Below are positions 33,755 through 47,199 of a stretch of DNA of 64,000 nucleotides, piece by piece. This DNA comes from Paralvinella palmiformis (Eukaryota > Annelida > Polychaeta > Terebellida > Alvinellidae), in NCBI GenBank assembly GCA_025642065.1, contig JAODUP010000271.1, forward strand, positions 195,001-259,000. Reading direction: 5' to 3'. Within the stretch, counting starts at the first letter, position 1. Each line of letters begins with the position of its first letter. The translations under genes and the position numbers were made by a program. The notes beneath the pieces are model-generated. The model was not told where the DNA came from. It ran no database searches and saw only the letters and a list, made by a program, of their open reading frames with translations.

Positions 33755-34049
33755 TACACCCACATTACAGGGATTCAAGAAGACAAAGGGCAGAAGAGTC
33801 TCAAAAATTTCTTATTAATTTCAGCAGTGCTCATCACAATTAGACATATTTACCTGATTAATAAGTCATATGTATACTTACTTACCTGTGGAATTACTCG
33901 ACAAAATCTGGATTAGTTGTTCTAGATGAATAAAATTTATGTAAACATAAATGATAATTACGAGAGCTAAGTTTTGTGTGACTCATTTTATCTGTTAAAG
34001 TGTCTTCAGCATGCCATCATTTGGCATCTAAATTTCAAAAATAGTAAAT

Positions 34050-34236
34050 GTTGCTGTTTTACGGCCACCTTTGTGCACAAGGTAGGCTAAACGGGCCGAG
34101 CGACCTCTGAAGGTAATAAGGTGAAGTGAAAGATGAAACAATCTCCTGCCGTAGCCCAGCCAGGGTTTGAGCCCAGGTGCTATAGATCTGTAGCCAACCC
34201 AGACCCCCTAGTGCCGCTTCACCACACTGGGAGTGG
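34050..34236 (-). mobile_element. SINE family A, minus orientation
   Basis: TTTTACGGCCACCTTTGTGC, AGGCTAAACGGGCCGAGCG, AGGGTTTGAGCCCAGG (reversed B box) and GTGCCGCTTCACCACACTGG (reversed, altered head). Confidence 0.75.
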
Positions 34237-34430
34237 GATTCGTCAAAGTCTCACTTTTGGGAGGATCTAGCTCAAACACAGGACAGCAGAGACTTTTCAG
34301 CCAATAGGATTACTTTTGATTGACCAATTTATTTTCTGAAACCACATCTATTGTTCTTAGACTCAAGAAACAAGAACTTAGAATCTAGAGATGTAGAGTA
34401 TGATGTTCTACTTAGAGTTAATTACTTTAT

Positions 34431-34723
34431 CAGGGTTCATACACATTTTGACATCTCAGATTCCAGGACTTTCCAGGACCTTTCAATGTCAGATTCGAGG
34501 ACCTTTTCAATGAATTCACAAATTTTTTACATGCAAAGATACACCCATATTTCAGAAAAAAGTGCAAAGACTGAATTGCTGAATGCTTATGATTAGAAAT
34601 ATAGAACTATATGTTCAAATTCCAGGACTTTCAAGGACCTCTACAAAAATTCCACGACTTTCCAGACTTGGAATCCAAATTTTCAAATTTTAGGACTGTT
34701 TACAAGGAGCTGTGCGAACCCTG
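34431..34723. mobile_element. Non-autonomous DNA transposon, hAT-like ends, copy 2
   Basis: 293 bases from CAGGGTTCATACAC to GTGCGAACCCTG, imperfect inverted termini. Colinear with 18817-19112. An 8-base target duplication was not clearly found (flanks TACTTTAT and TTTATTTG share only part). A diverged fragment with the same phased AGGACTTTCCAG-type motifs lies at about 61050-61135. Confidence 0.75.
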
Positions 34724-35729
34724 TTTATTTGCTTTCACTCATGCACCCAAACTTATGTGGCAGTATTCTATCTTTAGCTGCTACTAGCTACAAATACATC
34801 ATCCATATATCACCGTCCAAACCAAATACTCATTTATGTTTGAGTAAACCAATGACGATGTGACAGGCCAATAGCACAGGCTAAGCGATTCAGAATTATT
34901 AATAATGAGTATTCACCAGTTTTGTGTTTTTAGTCGATCAATCCACAGCTGGGATATCTAAATAATAACAATAATAAAACTGCCTAACTAGCGGGAGCCA
35001 TTTAAACTTGCTGGACCCTGAAACTACATAACATTACACATTATAGATGTGAATGTAACAAAAAGCTGATATTCCATATGTGCGGTATGTGTTATACGAA
35101 TCCGACAAAAATGGAAAACATGTAAATGTACAAGCATGATTCCACATGTGCCACTGTGTATGCGATTTGTGAATGTGACAAAACAGATTGCTCCATGTAG
35201 CGATTTGTGCGAGTGCAAATCAGACAGATCAATCCTGAATTTTATGACCAAGCCAGGCTTTCCCAAAGAAATCGGGTGTCAGAAAATGCATGGACAGTGT
35301 AATGTCACATATGAATTTCGGATATATGGAATCTCAGCTATAGATGTTATATACCAAAGGGGGGGGGGGCCATACAAATATACACATGATTATATTTTTC
35401 AGACAATTTTTTTAAATATAAATTACACATCATCACATGATCTCTTCTCTAAATAATTATTACTTTAACTATACAAAAGATAGTTAATGTAAAGTATACA
35501 TGATTGAGGGGCTACCCCCAGGAAACCAAATAATCAGACTGAATCTCCTTGCTGGTGGATGGAACATCCTACAGGCAGAGGCAACACTGAGATTACACAC
35601 CATGACTTGGTGATCCAAGTCACAGTGCACTAACAACTGAAAAATGGTATAACAGAGTAATTGTGAAATGCAATCAAAACTTCTGAATGGAAATTAGTTT
35701 GTCTTCAGCCATATTGCTTGTGCTCCAAG

Positions 35730-35870
35730 ATCGCAGTGGCTTGAACACTGTGCTGCAAACCTCCAGTTGCCGGTTTGGATCCAGGTCAAGCCTGTATTTA
35801 TGAATGTGAGATGTTTCCCTGAGAAGTCACCCTTGGTCACATGTGCCAAGTATTTGGTAAATTTTCTCAC
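35730..35870 (+). mobile_element. SINE family D fragment
   Basis: AACACTGTGCTGCAAACCTCC, GGTTTGGATCCAGG (mutated B box) and GTGAGATGTTTCCCTGAG, the family-D signature. Confidence 0.55.
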
Positions 35871-37452
35871 TGGGCTACTGAAAATATCAAGAAAACTTGT
35901 TGGGCTAGTGGATCTTAAATTTTAATAGTCTAGGAGCTATTGAGGTGAAGATAGGATAGTTCCTGAAAGACATGGGCTCAAATCAATTTCCAGTTCCACT
36001 CAATTCCATATAAAATTTATCAATTCCAAGTAGAACAATTCCAATGGTTCAGTTGCCAGATCTGGACAAACATTCGCTGGGGGGTGGTGTCCCGACTTCC
36101 AGGGAGGTCAATCACTGGCGCTACACCTCCCAGATCTATCCAGACACCGATACGTACATGTAGAAAAAAACCACCACTTTTCCAAAACTGATATCAACCT
36201 GACACGCATTACATTGTACCAATAAACTCATTAATTATAATTTATATCGTGAAAAATTTTTAAACATCAAAAAGTTAAGTTAGAAAGCCATGTAAACAAG
36301 ATAAGTGACATTGGCCATCATTTGCTATGACAAGTCATGATAAATGGTGATGGCAGACATCCACGTGTGTGGGATCATGTTTGTCATCTTCGTTGCCCCC
36401 TGTTGACCACCAGGAAAACATACCAGTACAAATGGAAATTATGTGTCAATTTTTATTTTTAAGACCTTGCTAAACTGCCTCAGATAGCCCCCACTAGTGG
36501 CATGTCGTTTGATCAAAAACACTGAAAATGCCTTGTAATAATCCACCAGTTACTCCCAATTATCAAATCTTGTTTGTGATTGACTATTGTTTTGGGATGG
36601 AATACCACTTAAGCCAAGGGTCGGCAACCTACGGCCGGCAGCAGTATTCTGTCTGGCCCGCGACATCATTCTGGAGTTGAGAATATTTGTGGATTTTAGA
36701 GTATTTGTGAATATTTTATCTATCATGAGTTCAGTCGATGAAATTTAAAATTCTCTGGTTACTTACCCAGCTCTTATGTTGTAGCTGGCCATAACATGAA
36801 CATCTAAGTTGCTCTCTGAAAATATGTAATAAAAACATTAGCAAAATCATTGGAACTGTTTTGCAACTTATTCGATGGGTAAATCGTACAGAGCAGATGA
36901 TAGTTTTAAGCTTTAAAACACTGAGAGAGGGAATTTTTGAATATATTTTACCCTGAAGAGTGTTGCAGCTGTATTTTGGAGTCTTGAAGAGGGCTTATGT
37001 TATAATACTGATATAAGCCTCAACAGTCAAACAGGGTTGTAGCAGCTTTCAGTGACAGTGTTAGATCTAGCTGTTGATGAGCAAATATCCACAGTAAGAT
37101 TTGAGGGTAGCCAAAGATTTGAATCTTACATAAAGGCCTGCGATGATATGTAGCTCCAAACCCTCTTATCAATAGCTCCACTATTATTTTATCAAAAATT
37201 TAGTGAATTGGAGTCAAATCCGAAATTGTCAACTTGATTATTATATTTTGTAGATATAATCATTTAAAATAGATATGGAAGTTTTTGGACACTTAACACA
37301 TAATTAATCACAAATTTTTATGTTTTCGTTTTAGAAAAGTAGAATCTATTTCAAAATATTTATCCAACTTCAAGCTTCCCATAAATGGGCATTTCATTCT
37401 TAATTATATTTTTGACACCATAAATTTTTTGATAGTGAAGCATGGGTCACCA
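35871..37452. other. AT-rich intergenic DNA
   Basis: A short stretch near 35970-36060 with AATTCCA repeats (CAATTCCAAGTAGAACAATTCC) resembles part of the repeat at 47200-48240. No gene recognised. Confidence 0.4.
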
Positions 37453-38219
37453 GGCAGAATTCGGACACTTCTGTCAGAATTCGGACACTTCAGTATTTTT
37501 TTTAAATAAATTGCAAATTCAAGAAAACAACCAAAGGAACTGTTAATAAATGTCATATACCATTTAAATAAAATACAAGGACATTAAGTCCCCACAACTA
37601 GAATGACAGTAAGCACAATTTGGTACATGCTCATCTTTATGATGATAGCTTTGCCTTTGGGGTTTTCTGAATATAATAAAGTGAATTTGTTAATTATCAA
37701 ATAATATCTTGTGTCTATGAATTGCATGCAATTTATTGTGTTATTCATTATTTCTTTAACCGATTTCATGTCATTGAACTCTATTCAACTTTATTGCATT
37801 TATTGTAAAGTTGATATTTAAATTTAGTGTGGTGTCCGAAAACTGAAAGGTACGTTTAATTCACATTCACATTGCAGTATTCGGACATCAAAATGGCAGT
37901 ATTTGAATAAATCGTACTTTAGTCAATGTGTTTTGGCCAAAAACAGACGAAATAAAAGTAATAAGAGACTGCGAGATGGTTCAAATGAAACCTTGCTTCT
38001 TACTACTACCGCATAAGAGCAAGAAACATATCTTACGCTGAACAATGGAAGAGTAATTGAAATCGTTTTATACCTTAACGGAGTATTAGACTACACAAAA
38101 CAATTTAAAATTTTCGCGGCAAGAGGAGTCGCGTGTGTTGAACGTCATTACTTTATGTGAATATTTCATTGATTTGTGTGTGCCTCAAACGAATTTGTAA
38201 CGAAGTGTCCGAATTCTGG
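37453..38219. mobile_element. 767-bp element with inverted ends GGCAGAATTCGGACACTTC
   Basis: The left end has GCAGAATTCGGACACTTC, with TCAGAATTCGGACACTTC a few bases on. The right end is GAAGTGTCCGAATTCTGGC, the reverse complement. Internal GTGTCCGAAAACTGAAAG and GTATTCGGACATC are further relatives of the end. No transposase frame, so a MITE or internally deleted DNA transposon. Target duplication unresolved. Confidence 0.7.
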
Positions 38220-39113
38220 CCGCGTCCGAAAATACCAATCATCCAATGTGTCTAAACTAGATCTAGACTACTCTATCAGTCTATGTTTATAATGTTAATA
38301 TAATTGAGTTACTAGTGATGATGATTATTTTATCTAACAAATTCAGTACATTAATCTGTTAACTAACCCAAATATAATACAAGTTAATGTATAATTTTAA
38401 CCAACGATCTGTAGCCAAAACAAGGAAAATAAGACTCTAGAATAGATCTAAATGGAAAAAGTTGATTTGAGCGATAATATGTGAAAACACGATATCAACA
38501 CCCGCAAACAAAACACCCCGAATAAATCGCACCTATTTTCTATCTGTATTAAAGAATAACCATTTAATAACATCACATGTAACTAAATACCTTACTCTAA
38601 TAAACCTTTAAAGTTGTTCCTATGGATTCGACTGCACAGACCTTAAAACGATTTGCCGACTTACTGATTTACATAATTCGATGAACATCGAAAAAACCAA
38701 CTAACACTCTTCAAGGACAAATAACGTTCAAAATATTTTCATCGTAGATTACGTTGATATTAGAAGTAATAACACATTATTATCATAAATTGCTTTAAGA
38801 TATTAATTATACATACTGATTTTGGGCCATATCCGAAGAAAAAAAAGTTTATAGAGGTAATACCTTTAGTACTTTATATTTGGTTGTCAAATTTCGGTGG
38901 GGCTTTTAGAACAAAAGAATCATACTTTGATTCTGGCTTATATACAAATAACTTTTATATAAAAACATGGACAACTTCTATGCGGAAATATTTCTTTCAA
39001 CCAACTACAGTATGCATGGTCATCAACTGCATGAGCTAGTGTGTGTGTGTGTGGGGGGGGGGGTTCCATATTAATCATGTCTTTTATAAACATAAATAAA
39101 ATTCTGATATGTC
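38220..39113. other. AT-rich intergenic DNA
   Basis: No gene, SINE or terminal-repeat pair recognised. A GT/G run lies at 39040-39064. Confidence 0.4.
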
Positions 39114-39170
<57 letters not shown>

Positions 39171-39236
39171 TAGAGAGGGGGGGGGGAGATAGAGAGGGGG
39201 GAAGGGGTTTTATATATATATATATATATATATATA
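39114..39236. repeat. Compound TA/GA/G/TA microsatellite
   Basis: TA run, then GA run (39151-39175), a G-rich block and a second TA run. Confidence 0.95.
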
Positions 39237-39779
39237 AGTGTCCTTTGTCAGAGTATTATTGATCTTTGTGCACAAAGAAGCTACAACAAGGTGGCTTCTA
39301 ACTATTTTCCAATTGCACACGAAGTCATGTTCTTGTACAGCAATATAGAGAAGAGGAGGGCATGAAACTCTTCTGTGGCATGCTTGATGGACTCCCCATT
39401 TATCAGTAGACACCAGAAGGACTCGAACCTCAAGAACCAACAACATATGCGAGGGATGGACCAACACCTTTGCAAAGTTAGTTGGACATGCGCACCCTAC
39501 CATCTGATAGCATACAGAAAGATCAGGCCGAGGTTGCCACTGGCCTAATACGTGATCTGCGTGGTGAACCACCAGGAAAACATGTAAGACGCCACACCCA
39601 CAAACTCTAGTCAAAGCCGCACAAACTGTCCGCTGACAGGCGTGACAACAACAAGACTGTCTCAGACGTACTTAAGGGCATTGGCCATAGTGTAAGATTT
39701 AAGTAAGTCAGGCAGTTTTATATGTCAACGCGAATACAAATTATTGTTGAGTAAAGTGTAATAAAAAATACTAATTCGT

Positions 39780-39925
39780 GGAGTGGAGAATTGTCCGAGT
39801 GGGGAATTGTCTGTGTGGGGAATTGTCCGAGTGGGGAATTGTATGTGTGGGGAATTGTCCGAGTGGGGAATTGTATGTGTGGGGAATTGTCCGAGTGGGG
39901 AATTGTCCAGTGGGGGATTGTCCGT
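39780..39925. repeat. 16-bp minisatellite (GTGGGGAATTGTCCGA)
   Basis: About eight to nine copies of a 16-base unit with alternating CCGA and ATGT/CTGT variants, i.e. a two-unit (about 32-base) superstructure in part. The + strand frame across it gives a repetitive peptide and is not a gene. Confidence 0.9.
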
Positions 39926-40009
39926 TTACCGCCTATATACTATCGCATAATTAATTATCCACATGGCTGCCAGCTCAAAGTGATACATGAAATACAAAAC
40001 TTATTGCGA

Positions 40010-41215
40010 CGTTTCTACCCACACAAACAATTTATGTATTATTTAAATTTCTGTACAGTTAGATTCTTCACTCCTTTTACAAATGTCAACACTTTTAACA
40101 AAGACGTATACCCGGAAAACACGACAGTAATCAAATAAAAAACCCCGCTGAAATTCCCGTTTACGGATTTTAGACATCTAGCGTGCAGGCCAAATACATT
40201 TGTCTTCGTTTTAAAGGCTAATCTGCATACTGTAGGTCAGCTTAATTTGGCGACAACCAAAATTGGCGATTTCGTCATTTTGAACATTTTGGTGACAGCC
40301 AAAAAAAGGCGAATTTTGGTCCGTCAAGAAAGTTGATTGTTACTTGCTTTTCTAGAATTAGCAATTGACAAACCATTGCAATTATTGAATGTCAACAAAG
40401 GCAACTCATACGCAAGCTAAAGACATATTGCAAGTAACATGATGAGAAGGTTACACCAAACTGTATATTGGGAGGGGTAAATATAACGTACTCCTATTAT
40501 TTTTCTATTCTCAGCAAACGAATATAAATTATAACAAATCTCGCACGCAAAATCTATGCCTGGTACAGTGATTAAGTCGGTGACGACTTGATATCCAATC
40601 ATAAAATTGCAGACACTCAACTCGGCCTTGAGATAACTAGACTCAAACCTCTACACGTACGCTGGTTATTTCATGCATTTGATTTTGCTACTCGATGAAC
40701 TGATGTTCTTAAACATGGCTGGGGAAAAAACAGGACTATTGATCGCTATTATGAGTGATTCCGATGGGGACAATGTCAGGGACGAATGAACTTTAAGCGA
40801 GTGATTGTTTTATTATAAATTGCAATGTGAACCGAATGTTAAATAAATGAGAATATTACACATGTTTAGTGTGTTATCAAAGTAATGCTTTCTGAATATC
40901 ATATGAAGTTCTATACAACATCATATTTTGGCGACAGGAAAAATTGGCGGTACTGTGTCACTCGCTATTTTTGCCGTTATTTAATATTCGCCAAATTAAA
41001 CAGATCTACAGTGTTCAGATAAATTCCAGAACATTCATTACACTGGGAAGTTGGGATTGTTGATTGTGACGTTAACACGTTTGATTCATAGCCGGAAGAC
41101 ATGTGTCCAAAATTTAGTAAGTGAAGTAATTTGTGTGTTTGTTCCTTGGTATGTCACAAGTTAATAAATAGATCGTGTCTTTGGTTATTTGTCGGATAGT
41201 TGTTAGTATTAGCCT
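40010..41215. repeat. Dispersed repeat, copy 2, split by a nested element
   Basis: 40040-40229 and 41012-41215 are colinear with 29035-29460, where the two halves are contiguous. This shows that 40230-41011 is a later insertion. Confidence 0.7.
40230..41011. mobile_element. 782-bp nested element with 24-base inverted termini
   Basis: Left end CTGTAGGTCAGCTTAATTTG followed by GCGA. The right end, reversed, reads CTGTAGATCTGTTTAATTTG then GCGA. Inside, both ends contain GGCGA/TCGCC motifs (TTGGCGACAACC, TTTTGGCGACAGG). There is no intact coding frame. Insertion is proven by the uninterrupted related copy at 29035-29460. Confidence 0.8.
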
Positions 41216-41314
41216 GTAGCCCTGTACTCGGCTGGTCGAGTACTATGGCACTGATACTACACCGGGCCTTGAAACGCTGATCCCGAACGAGCGGTCGAGC
41301 TTTAATGTCGCACA

Positions 41315-41349
<35 letters not shown>

Positions 41350-41490
41350 GGAGTGTATATTATTTTACAGCAGTGTATATCATTTTGACAATAGTATATA
41401 ATTGTCTTAGGTCAGTAGATATTGTTTCTACATCAATGTATATTGACTGTTCTGCCGAAGTATTGCGGGTTTGAATCCACCCTAGGTAAA

Positions 41491-41519
<29 letters not shown>

Positions 41520-41558
<39 letters not shown>

Positions 41559-41650
41559 GCAGTCGAATGTGTGTTACGTTAAGGAAGGGGGGCGGCCGAT
41601 GTGGCTACCGCACGGGGTGGCCAATCTCCACACTACTCCACTATTTGACT
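41520..41650. repeat. TG microsatellite plus a segment shared with 60285-60362
   Basis: (TG)n at 41525-41551, then TTTGCTGCAGTCG through GGCTACCGCACGGGGTGGCCAA to ACTACTCCAC. The latter half resembles TGGCTACCGCGCACAGGGCGACCAAA..CTACTCCAC at 60319-60360. Confidence 0.55.
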
Positions 41651-41799
41651 TCAATTTCTTCTGCAATGTTTACATTCTATCTGACCAGTTCTTGTCCTAA
41701 CCAAATTTAAAGCTGTTCACTGGTGATGTCTGTAGTACCGCTTTAGATGACGAGTTGCATCCACTCACCACTCTGTCACTGAAACGCCGTCTAAACAAC

Positions 41800-43180
41800 T
41801 CCGTTTAGCATTTGTGATTGGCCAACTATAGATTGCGTTTGATCCTGTTCGAGTTTTCCAGCATTAACCATCGGCTTCTTTCTTGGTGTTTTCCACTGAG
41901 TTATTCGCAAGTTTCAATTACGTCACCTCGTTGCCACCATGCAGTAGCACAACATGACTGTAACTTGGGTGCCTTTAGACGATCTTCACACGAGAGCTTA
42001 TTTTTCAGTGGAATCAGCTTGGTTTCTCTTGTCTGGAGATTCTTAACAGTGTCTATAATTTTCCTATGCCGTGAGTTACACATTGTATTGCCAAATTCCA
42101 GTAGTAGACGAATTATTTACTCATAGACTACGCTGAATATCTCGTGGTCCAAAAACTAGAAGCATCTTTTCAGTGATCTGGTTTGTCTTGCAAACGATCT
42201 TGTTTATATGTTCCCCAAACAATAGATCGCTATCAACGTATATAACCAGGCCCTTCTCTAGAGGAGTGGTATTCAAAGGAATAATCTGGTTATCCTGCCT
42301 TTTGAGTGTGTACCCATATTCGTGGCGTTCCTTTCTTTCCTAGGCGCGTAACTTGCACTTTTGTGGGTGGAAAGGAGCCACTTCTAACACCGCTCTTCTA
42401 ATGCATCAATATATTCTTGCATCGAGTCACAATCTGCTGTTGGTGTTATGGAGTGAAACAGCTTTGTGCGTTGTCTGCAAATAGTTGGCTGATGACTTCA
42501 CTCCAGTCTGATGGTACACCATATATTTTTTATTTCTGGCTTCTTTCTGTTAGAAACGATGTGATCTACTTCAGGATAGTTCCACTTATTCTATAGTTGG
42601 CAATTTTCCTTGCTTGTCGTTTGTTAGAGACACAATCAAATGTTCATCTGCTCAGTCCATCTTCCAGTTTATAGAATAACTGTGTAGTGCATGACTTCTC
42701 TTTCGTAAAACCATGTTGATGTTGTGTAAAGATGTATCCCATTATTCTTTGCCCAAATGATCAACTCCTCTAGATTGCATCAGTTCGGTGTGATTATCAC
42801 CCAGATATCGGGGTGATAATTGCCTTTATTCAATTTTCTACTATTCTTTTAGATAGGCGAGATATTGACCATTATCCATGCTTTATGTACTGTGTGCCTT
42901 CTTCAGGGGACTTCTTAAATATATATAGGTGTTGAGACCGTTCTGCTGTTACTGTTAACAATCTTGAGTGATTACTATCCGGTCCAGGTAACGCTACTCC
43001 ATTTATTTCCTTCAGTTTGACCGTGACCAGAATTCTTTATGGTGGCATCCACGTATGCGAGTGACGTTATATCCTTGACATGTTCACACTCTGGAGATTC
43101 CTTCGTATCCACAGTGAACTCAATAACGAAGAAGTTTGTACAGCCTTCTCTTGGTCTATCTGACATTGTTTCCCATCACT
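41800..43180 (-). pseudogene. LINE polymerase relic, longest in the window
   Basis: Read on the - strand from 43020 to 41900, broken frames follow LINE polymerase order: VKLKEINGVALPGPDSNHSRLL (GPD block) near 43020-42940, QHQHGFTKEKSCTTQLF near 42725-42660 (QHGF..GRSC.TQLL), YGVPSDWSEV, then HEYGYTLKRQDNQIIPL, and the C-terminal block NLQTRETKLIPLKNKLSCEDR near 42040-41960 (Q.RATKLIP.L..LSYEERL). Many stops make it dead. The + strand frames at 41818-42126 and 43039-43341 are antisense shadows of it. Confidence 0.8.
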
Positions 43181-45419
43181 GGATACTTCTGGCATTCCAC
43201 TATTTATTTTGGTTTTTATTCAAATTTGCTTATAGAATGTTTTCGAGTTGGCTTTCACTTTCCCGCGTTATATGTCTCTCAAATTTTGGTCATCACTTTA
43301 GTCTAATCTTTATCATTTTCATTGTCCCGGTTGTCTATTGATATCTTATTATATATCCAGAGTTGGGACAATCGTTACCAGTCATTTATGTTTTTATTTT
43401 AAATGTACTTTTGTCAATCTAGTCATTTGATTTTTTTAAAAATATTCTTACATGTAATGTTGGATTACAATTTTACTCCATCTTTTATCCACTACGTGGA
43501 GACAGATATTTAGATGTTTTTAAATATCTAATCTATGTTAGAACTGATAACAGGTATTAAGACGCGAACGTAGTTAGTGTAAGCGCCATCAGTGAACCTA
43601 TAAAGATTATGTGATGTGTTTACAGAATTCTGTAATTAAATCTACTTCCTAATACGTTAAGCCCATATAGCGTAGCTAGCCCATTGAGTATTAACTGTTA
43701 GCGACAGAATAAGATGTTTACAAAGTTACGTTAAACTTATTTGCACCTGAAGTAGTTTTATCAAGGATATGGCCACTCTGTTCGTTGTTTCCGTGTACTC
43801 TGTTTTCTTCATTTATTCCGCCATATTGTCGGGGGTTTTGTTTCATCTGACGGCACTCCATCAGTTTCTGGACAACGTTTTATAAAGCGGCCGGATGTGA
43901 GCCTCTCGTTGGTAAAAACCCACTAATATTATCCAATCGTCATCCAGTCCTCAATCCCATTATCATGCTAATCCTTTATTGGTATTCAACTCAAGATGAG
44001 GTCAGTTTGAAGTGTTACGTTGACTATATGATCGATAGGTCAAGCTCTAACGGTAGTGTATTTTAAATGTATGATTATATATCTATGGATACAATTAACA
44101 AGCTGATTCTTTTGTGATTAGCCAGTGTATATTATGCATAATGCCATTTTTCGTGATTACAGTTGGGCATTTAATTTTTTTCTGATCGTGATGATAATGG
44201 AATCTGCGCCAAAATTGCTGTATAATTAATATCCATGAATACCAACAAAAACTTTATGACAGTTTCTTGTGTACGTCTATGTTTCTGACCATTTTTCCTT
44301 TTTTTTCCACCGAATCTTCTTTCTGAGTTATTTATAGGTTTTTTCTTTCTTGTGAACGAATGTAAAATTATATATTTTTAAACTAATCTTGCTTATATTG
44401 CCATTTAGCAGCTTCAAGATTTGCTGTTTGACGTTCCAGTGGGACTACGTCTGGAATCAGTACATGGATCCATTTGATTGCGTTGCATCCGGATCCAGAG
44501 ACGAGAAAAACAAACCTGTACACACGGAATTCCTCTAATCGGTCGTGGCATAATGGCATCTATTGTGGATAGGTATTTGGAAGAACATATATTAATATGA
44601 CGATGAAGCCATCTATATAATAAGTCATAGTTCTCATATGAGCCAGTGGGTCGACCCCTGCGCTACAAACAACCCAAACATATTTTCACACTGTAATATA
44701 TTCGAAAAGAATTTATACATACATTATGCTGTATTACACTCCTCGTTTTCTTCAACGGGGTTAATTGTGTGTATTGTTGTGTACACTAAGTATATGTTCG
44801 TAGTTGTCATAGTAAATATTTGATTTAATTTCACTTATCTGCCTTAACCAGAAGAAGATATATATCAGATAGATCCATGAATAAATTAATAAAACCAGCA
44901 CCTCACTTTCAAAATATATAGCGAATGAATTATATATCATATTTATTGGATTGTTTTCATCATAGAAATCAAACTTGAATTCCTAAGTGAATTATCATGC
45001 AATCGCTTGTGGTTTGTAACAAGTCCTGGTGGTATCTCAGTACGAAACCGAGCAGTACGTGTATGTCAATCACTCTATTGAATTTTAAAACTTTTTTAAT
45101 TGATTTATTTTGTACAGTAATTAAGGTTGAATCTAGTTTTATATAAATATATGTAGTACACTCCCAGGTAGTTTTATAACTAGTTTGTCCACGCATTTGT
45201 TATGAAAAGTCGTCACTCCCCTGAAGAAACGTCCAGAGTTTGAATTCACGGTTCGAGATTATCTGTGCTTTATTATACACAGATAAAACACACACACATA
45301 CACACACACATACACAATATTTCACCGCTGAATCACTTTTATAACAGTTTTACTAATATCGGCAAAAGATGTAGTGGTATTTAGTATCTCATGATTGTTT
45401 ACTTTGCTAGTTTGCTATC
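43181..45419. other. AT-rich intergenic DNA
   Basis: No gene or clear transposon recognised. Small frames lack known motifs. Confidence 0.4.
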
Positions 45420-45491
45420 CATTCGCTAGGTGGCCGACGAGCGGCAATTTTCCAGGTGGCTGCCCGAGCAGAGCCCAAATAGCTGTCACAG
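45420..45491 (+). other. Candidate untranslated exon with strong 5' splice site
   Basis: A GC-richer block (GTGGCCGACGAGCGGCAA) ends in GTCACAG|GTGAGTAAG at 45491/45492, a near-consensus splice donor. It lies 6.4 kb upstream of the acceptor at 51887-51888 of the filamin-like locus and could be its first exon. Inference only. Confidence 0.35.
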
Positions 45492-46246
45492 GTGAGTAAG
45501 CAACGTTTTTCATTTTCACATATGGAATCTGTACGCCGTGCGTTACTGAGACGCGTTAATCACTCAACCGCTAAATCGGGTTTTCTTAACATTTAATCAT
45601 AGTTTCGGTTTCGATGAACGTGAAAGCTAACAACGAACATGGCGGGCCAGAAATGGTTTAGTTTGGCCGATGACGGATGAGTGATGTCGTTGTGGGCTGA
45701 ATTATCGTCACACTGACAGTTGTGTTTATATGCTGGTGTTCGTTGTTCTCAGTTCTGTCATTGTAATGTAAGATTGTTGTTTGGATCTTGTCCAAAGTTG
45801 ATCGAATTGTAGCCCAGAATCTACCGTTCTGTGATTCTACATTTTAAACATGTTCTGTTGTAGGTGGAGTCACCACTCAGTATTATGGTAACACTAGATG
45901 AGTAGATCTAATAGACAGCGGGTAATATATTTAGCTGCTGTGTTGACAGTAGAACTTTATTTTGGCTCTAGCCGAGTCTAGGCAGTGGTGATATGTAGAA
46001 TGAAAAATGTACTTAGTAACGAAATATGAGATTCTTAGAAAAGTTGGCAACTGTTCTAGTTTCTACTCCAAGGTTGACAATATACATCATGTTTAATGTA
46101 CATGTAAATTCTGAGACATATTATATGTCAGATATATAATTACCATAATTAATAATACTTTTGATAGTAATATCAGAATACAATATAGTCTTGTTTCCAT
46201 AACCTGAAACACACACACACACATATATATATACACACACACACAG

Positions 46247-46277
<31 letters not shown>

Positions 46278-47199
46278 CACATATGTATAGATGTGTGTAG
46301 GTTTTTATTTGTATGTTTAGACTTAATTATGTATAAATTTGTGAAAGTATAGGCTTTAATAAGATTAAATGTATAGCTATTGATGCCACCATATGTATGT
46401 ATCCTAAAACACACAATACACATAATAGTATAGGTTCTTTGTGTTGAGCTCTAGGGCATAAAAGCCTTGACACAACCAAGGCCATGACAGGCTAATGTTG
46501 CCAAAATTACTGACTGTACAGTACTACAACTTTACAAGATAACAGTGAGGTTGGAAATAATAAAATGTAGTGATTAATATTAAATATATTGTACATTTTA
46601 TGTAATAATACACCAGTCAGGATGTATATATTATATAATGTTTGTTTCTTGTGATGCAAGTTTTTTTTTAAAATAAAACATTTATAATTCCGTCACTTAA
46701 GACAGACTTCTCAGTCTAAACACTTTTTAAGATAATTGTGTTCTGCTGGTTTTATTTTTAATTTAATTTAAAATATTTTAATCATTCTTCTAAGAACATG
46801 AAGTGTTTAAACTAACCTGTTATTTGAACAGTAATTGTAGTTAATTTAATTGGTTTTAATTATTAGAAAAGGTGTTGAGAAGGTTGACAATTTTTAATTG
46901 AGATAATTGTGGCATTTCCAGGTGTAATCCACCTGTTTAACCTGAGTTGAAACAAGCCTCCGTTTTGTGCTCAGCTAATTTTTAGGAATAGTTCATTGCT
47001 AAATAATCAAATAAAACAGAAAATAATGTGATCTATACATTTACTATCAATTTATAGCATAAAGGTAACAGTAACTGTTCATACAGCACACTAAACAATA
47101 ACAAGTGTTCACTAGTTCAACAATGTCTTACAATTTAAATTTCTCCATATAATAAGACAATTAGCTGTTTTCTCTGGATTGAGCCTGATACATAACTTG
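45492..47199. other. AT-rich DNA, possible first intron of the filamin-like locus
   Basis: CA and TA runs at 46208-46274. No coding exon recognised. Confidence 0.4.

Noticed and set aside
41818..42126. 102-residue + strand frame
   Set aside because: Antisense to the C-terminal block of a LINE polymerase relic (NLQTRETKLIP on the - strand).
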